From the NCBI GenBank assembly GCA_026874595.1, contig CM049310.1, positions 26,089,058 through 26,153,057 of the forward strand: a DNA stretch of 64,000 nt. Direction: 5' to 3'. This DNA is from Sipunculus nudus. Its lineage: Eukaryota; Annelida; Sipuncula; Golfingiida; Sipunculidae. Position numbers and translations under genes: made by a program. Of this stretch, positions 59,317 to 64,000 are shown in pieces. The notes under the pieces are model-generated. The model saw nothing but the letters and a program-made list of their open reading frames with translations, made no database searches and had not been told where the DNA came from. Within the stretch, counting starts at the first letter, position 1. Each line of letters begins with the position of its first letter.

Positions 59317-62300
59317 ATTCATGGACTCTCTATTATGTATCAAATGAAGATACCACATGAGAAGAACAATTTGTAGTTTTAAAGCAATATTTTCCAATAA
59401 ACAAGACTATATGAATTATTTATAACCTATCATCAAAACCTCTAAATGAATCTCTGCAATTCCATCCAATTTCAGCTAATGAATATATTTTTTTAAGCTG
59501 TAAAATTAACCAATTCTTTCAACCAATTCACATCTGTTGCGTAGAATAACATTTAAATTTACTTTACTGTTTAATAAAAGTAGAGTGTGAATGAGCATAA
59601 TTAATAAATAAAAACTCTACATCGAGTCATAAGTATGGACACTCAGTCACTATCAGAATGGTCTTTAAATAGGACCCTCCGATTTATATGCTTATAAGTC
59701 ATTTATTATTAAAAATCCTCTGAAAGTATTATTTGTGAATAGTAATAAAGGAAATATTTAAATATGGGTTAATATCCAAAACCAACACAGGTAGGGCTCA
59801 ATGCCAATGTATGTCAGGACTTGTATCTGTTGGTAAATTATTCATTGTGAAATAACAATCAAGGACCAAGTGGTGATATGATCCAGGAGCATTGTCACAT
59901 AACCAGTGGGAAATGAACCACCCACTTTGAATCTGTCAGCATGATTAGTTTGGTTCCGGGTGGATTCAGGTAGAAGGTCAGTTTGTGTTTGATCTGCAGC
60001 ATTCATCATGGTTAAACTGCAGACTGTGTCACCTGTCTGCCTCAGAAATGTCAGCGTTCATGATCAAAAGCCGCATCAGCTTGTCTGTATTAGAAAAGAC
60101 ACCCACAGTGCCCAGTCAGAAATACACAACATGGCTTCATGTTAACTGAGGAGAAGGCCATGAGACAGGTTAGGTGGTGTTAAGGTGACAATGATTGGTT
60201 AGATAAGATAAGAAATGACGGAATTGTCAGTGGCTCAGCATCTTACAGTAACACTTTGTATAAAGAGAGCATACTGCTTGCTTCTATATAACAAACTTAA
60301 ATCATATCCTATGCTAACAATATTCAGGTGCCAAACCAAAATACCTTTATGAATCTGCATAAAATCTTTGTTTGGGTATCAGTATTATTATTTTAACGGA
60401 ATGATAATTAAATTTCTTTTAATCAATTTGTTGATTCCAGCAACAGCAGGTTTGGCCAACCAGACAGTCCCTGAAATTAAATCAACAGAAATTAAAACTG
60501 AGCAAATTAATATTACATACAAGTGAATATTCAGGTCTTGGTGATATATGCTAAAGTTGCCTGCGAAGGAAGTTTGTCAGTGTTTCTTCACAGACTTAAA
60601 TATGGAGATATGAAGTAGCACATTTGATGGTACTAAACAAATTTCCATATTTCATTTATTTTCCAGATTGGTTGACAACAAGACATGCACTATATATGTT
60701 AGCCTGCTGTTTCCAGTATATGTGAAGTTTGCCTACCAAATTATGTTTTGCACTAAGAACTTTGGAAATTTCAAAGGTCCTTACCTGTTGATATATTAAG
60801 AGATAGCTGATTGTAACTGTTATAGGGAATATAAAGAAACATGAAACCTGTTGTGAACAAAAATGGTTTAGCTCCAGATATTAATTTTAAGTTTAGGACT
60901 GGATCTTGTTATCATATTGGTTAAACTATCTGCTGTGTCATCATACATGGTCAGTTAATCTTCCCATTAATATATACACACTGGTGGGACATGATTGTGT
61001 TTTACTTTTAATGGGGCGATGCCTGTGGTATAGAGAGGTTACAAAATTTATAACATATATAGATAGGTGCTTGTTTCAGGTTATAGACCTCTCATTGTGT
61101 TTTCCATCAGGCTATCCCGTGTGTCAATTAGATATTGCTATAAAAAAATTAAGGCACCTAGTGTGAGAGGTTCCCTGGATTTCAGCAAGAAAAATTATTG
61201 AGGATAATTCTTTTGGCATGACTCAATTTCATACTGAGCCTCTTTTCTCTTTATAGCTCAGTCAAGTATTGTAAAAGTTGGTTTACCTTATACTAATTTC
61301 AGTCATCTGGTGAAGACCAGACATGAATCATGTTTAAATAAGCCTAATTTTTCTAAGTTGTAATTCATATAAGTCAACTTATAAAACAGCTAAATCAACT
61401 TAATTAAAAGATCAGCTGTCTTGAGCTTACCATATAAACTCATCTTTTACTGGTATTTTTGGAAAATTTATTTATTAACTGCAAGACTATAATGCACACT
61501 GCTATGTGTACAAACAAACTTGGATAGATGAAACCATTGCTTCTAAGTTTTAGGGCTTTGCAAACATAGATGTTCCCAAGATTACAATGGAATTACTTGT
61601 TTTTTTTAAGATTTCTTGATACAGTTGGCAAATTGCATAGTATTTTGATGGGTGATAGATGTATTCTTGGATGTGTTTTAGTATCCAAATGTTTAATTGC
61701 TGAGCTACCCTGGTTCATGGGTTTGTAAATACATAAACATCAGGATTTCATCATCAGAAATCTAGATTTCCATAGTGATCTGCTTGATCAGCTGATGTAC
61801 TGTGGTCGGGTAACGCAGTGTGTGACCCGATGGGACTACACAATTGATTATCAAGACCTGTGGACGGGCATATGTGATATGTTGATCATTGTTTGACATG
61901 CTGGGGTGATCCCGCCCTCATTGACAGAGACAAACATTTATGCTCTAACAACATGAGATTGGGGGACATCACAGGCTGGCTAGCACACACAATCAAATGT
62001 TGTCTCAATTCATGTCTGCCCAAAAAGGCCTCCAAGATCAGTTTATCGGTGTGATAGATTTCCTATAAGCAGAGGCTGCGTGGTTTGAAGTTGCTATTGA
62101 TTGCCTTAGTCTGGGAGGCATGGGGCCAGTAATGCTGATTTCACCCCAGTGATGAATGCGACAAGATTCAGAGGTCTCATGCTAGGGCAACCATTTTACA
62201 CCACCAAACCCAGTCACATGACTTGTAACCCGGTGGCACTGCCATCGTACGTAGCTGCATGAATGGCTCAGGCCGTAGTAAAAATACTATAACACCAGAT

Positions 62301-64000
62301 TGTCAAAAGAAACTCCTCATGTTTTTACTTCCGCAGGGTTTAGGGTTTAGCTTCTTGAAATTGTCAGAGGGACATACTCTCTGAAACAAGTAGCTTTAAA
62401 GAGCCACAGTTTAAATCCAGGAAAAGAACAACCTTTGATATCAAGGATATATGGAAATAAATACCATGTCAAAGAAAGCCCCAAAATTAACCAAGCTATA
62501 TATAACCTGCTAACTGGCCCCGCCAGGCATGATGTCCTGGGAACCATAGATAAACCCAATAGGCCTCCCTTGTCTTGAGCAGGGCTGCATGTTATCAGGG
62601 TAAAATGGTTTATTGTCCAGCTTTGGGGAAGTCAGACGCCTCAATCCTGCTTTTTCTTTATAGGGACAAAGAACTGAATTTGTGAGCTTAATGTTCCACA
62701 TACATAATATTCTGCCTTATACTTCATATGGGTTGAGTGTAAACTAGCTTTATCAGGATCTGTGTAAAATGTGTTTATGAAGCAAGAGAAAGCTGTCTTT
62801 GAGTATACTGAAATTACATTGTGATTTATGAAGAAACCATGCAGATAGCATTACTCTGTATGGTCTCAGCTAGGTTATCTCCAGTCAAAATCTATCAGGT
62901 CCCCGGCAGTGTGGTGTATTTTATGACTGTTCGATATTTGATGTGACAATACCCTGTCATTTAAACTCATTTATAACAGTTGCTATACCAATATGTACTC
63001 AAAAATAAAATTTGCTTGATACTTTGGTATTTGCCTGCAGCTGGGTCAAGATAAAAAGTGGTTTTGCAATAGCAATTTGACATGAAATGGACAAAAAATA
63101 TTCACAGTAGATGTGAAACCATGACTGAAAACTGGCAAACTAATGAAAAAAAATATGGTTACAAAAATAAGCAGATTATAAGTGTAAGGATAAGGTGGAG
63201 GAGATGATCTCTATCTGTACAGGTAAGAAATACCTTAAATATGATCTCAATTAATTATCATGACAATGTGCTGAAGCTCCTTTCATGGGTTTTGTTGCTG
63301 GTGATGCTTCTGTAAAGCCTCTCAGTAGAGGAACCTGGAAAGAGCCCTGGACTATTAATATTTCCTTTATGCCCAAAACTACAGAATTAAAATCCATATG
63401 GACAAATTTTATCTGGGCTTTTAGTGTATATTCAAGTTTACTTTACAACTAACAATTCATTTACAATATTTTTAATAACAAAAAGCAACCAATATTTAAC
63501 AGCTATGCAGTTGCTTTTTGTAACCTTTGTCTATCATACTTGTTGGTTAACTAAAATAAAATGATCATTAATGTATTATCTTTAGAAGCTCTGCATCCTT
63601 CAGGTGATTTTCTTATGGATCAAGATATCTATATTGCCATATGATTTGAAGCATATATAAATTCTTATCACACCAAGACAAATTTTAATATTTTAGGTAT
63701 TGGAAGATAAATGTTCAGACATGTGCCAAAATCATGGTCAACGTTGCCTTGTGCCCTGTTGATAGAATATTAAAATGAGAAGAAAAGTCATAATATATAT
63801 AGTTAACAATTCAATGTCTGTTGATGATTATTTTTCTTGTTCATACTGTGTTATATTATTGTAAAAGGGTGATCTATTGCAAGGTGTATATTCTTTGTTT
63901 CAGATGGTAAGAGGAGGTATAGTTTTAATTTTGTAAATTGTAAAGGAAACAGTGCAGCCGTGTTTCAGATAAACAATATGCTGTTCAGGCAACAGTAATC
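59317..64000. other. Intron 2 sequence to the window edge
   Basis: No exon of NOS1AP or other gene is recognised. Two stretches, 59860-60190 and 61780-62300, are less AT-rich than their surroundings and free of the repeats above. A GTAAGAA donor-like site after CTGTACAG near 63219-63227 and a TTTCAG acceptor-like site at 63898-63903 have no convincing open frame between or after them. Confidence 0.4.

Noticed and set aside
63219-63910. Donor-like and acceptor-like sites near the right edge
   Set aside because: No open frame with coding character joins them, and such short splice-like words are common in AT-rich introns.
45505-64000. Third coding exon of NOS1AP
   Set aside because: I looked for a segment encoding a YEFK-like start and a lysine-rich stretch with splice sites and found none. 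It probably lies beyond the window.

Overview
This window looks like AT-rich, intron-rich animal DNA, most likely from a bivalve mollusc. The evidence is of two kinds. First, two short coding exons spell the N-terminus of NOS1AP/CAPON, the adaptor of neuronal nitric oxide synthase that carries a PTB domain. Second, most recognisable non-coding sequence is made of repeats that open with a hairpin (AGCTCAGCTGACT... and similar), continue with GTCCGTCCGT microsatellite, and close with a second hairpin and a T-run. That style of repeat is familiar from bivalve genomes. No viral, bacterial or organellar genes, tRNA, rRNA or intact transposase/reverse transcriptase was seen.

Gene content: coding exon 1 of NOS1AP is at 27539-27646 (36 codons) and exon 2 at 45433-45504 (24 codons), both on the + strand and both phase 0. 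They are separated by an intron of 17.8 kb. The next expected exon was not found, so intron 2 runs past the right edge (more than 18.4 kb). Everything left of about 27.5 kb is upstream sequence or an intron in the 5' UTR. Just upstream of exon 1, its start region is repeated three more times in decayed form (27168-27520), and each copy keeps an ATGTGA start-stop.

Repeat landscape: family A (1-1207, 2489-5391, 8069-11840, 18603-20502, 47957-50956) and family B (12984-14606, 51433-52605) share a Helentron-like architecture: 5' hairpin, 12-bp subterminal inverted repeat, simple-sequence patch, internal tandem monomers of about 325-340 bp and a 3' hairpin. A third family, E (inside 10049-11640, with decayed copies at 1208-1531, 28424-28481 and 46200-47760 plus 53671-53775), has alternating monomers of about 149/128 bp. 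The arrays of all three families carry the same 12-bp palindrome GGTGGCGCCACC.

Other structures: a minisatellite with two nested higher-order periods (16890-18440); two adjacent long-arm foldback elements inserted in a TA microsatellite in intron 1 (38495-40658 and 40671-42123); a 5.9-kb nested insertion in intron 2 (47761-53670) that splits a family E copy and has itself been invaded by A and B; short MITE-like inverted repeats (25569-25960, 26180-26318); a paired G/C-homopolymer repeat (16450-16641, 29212-29420); and several short tandem duplications. Long stretches between these are AT-rich DNA in which I recognise nothing.
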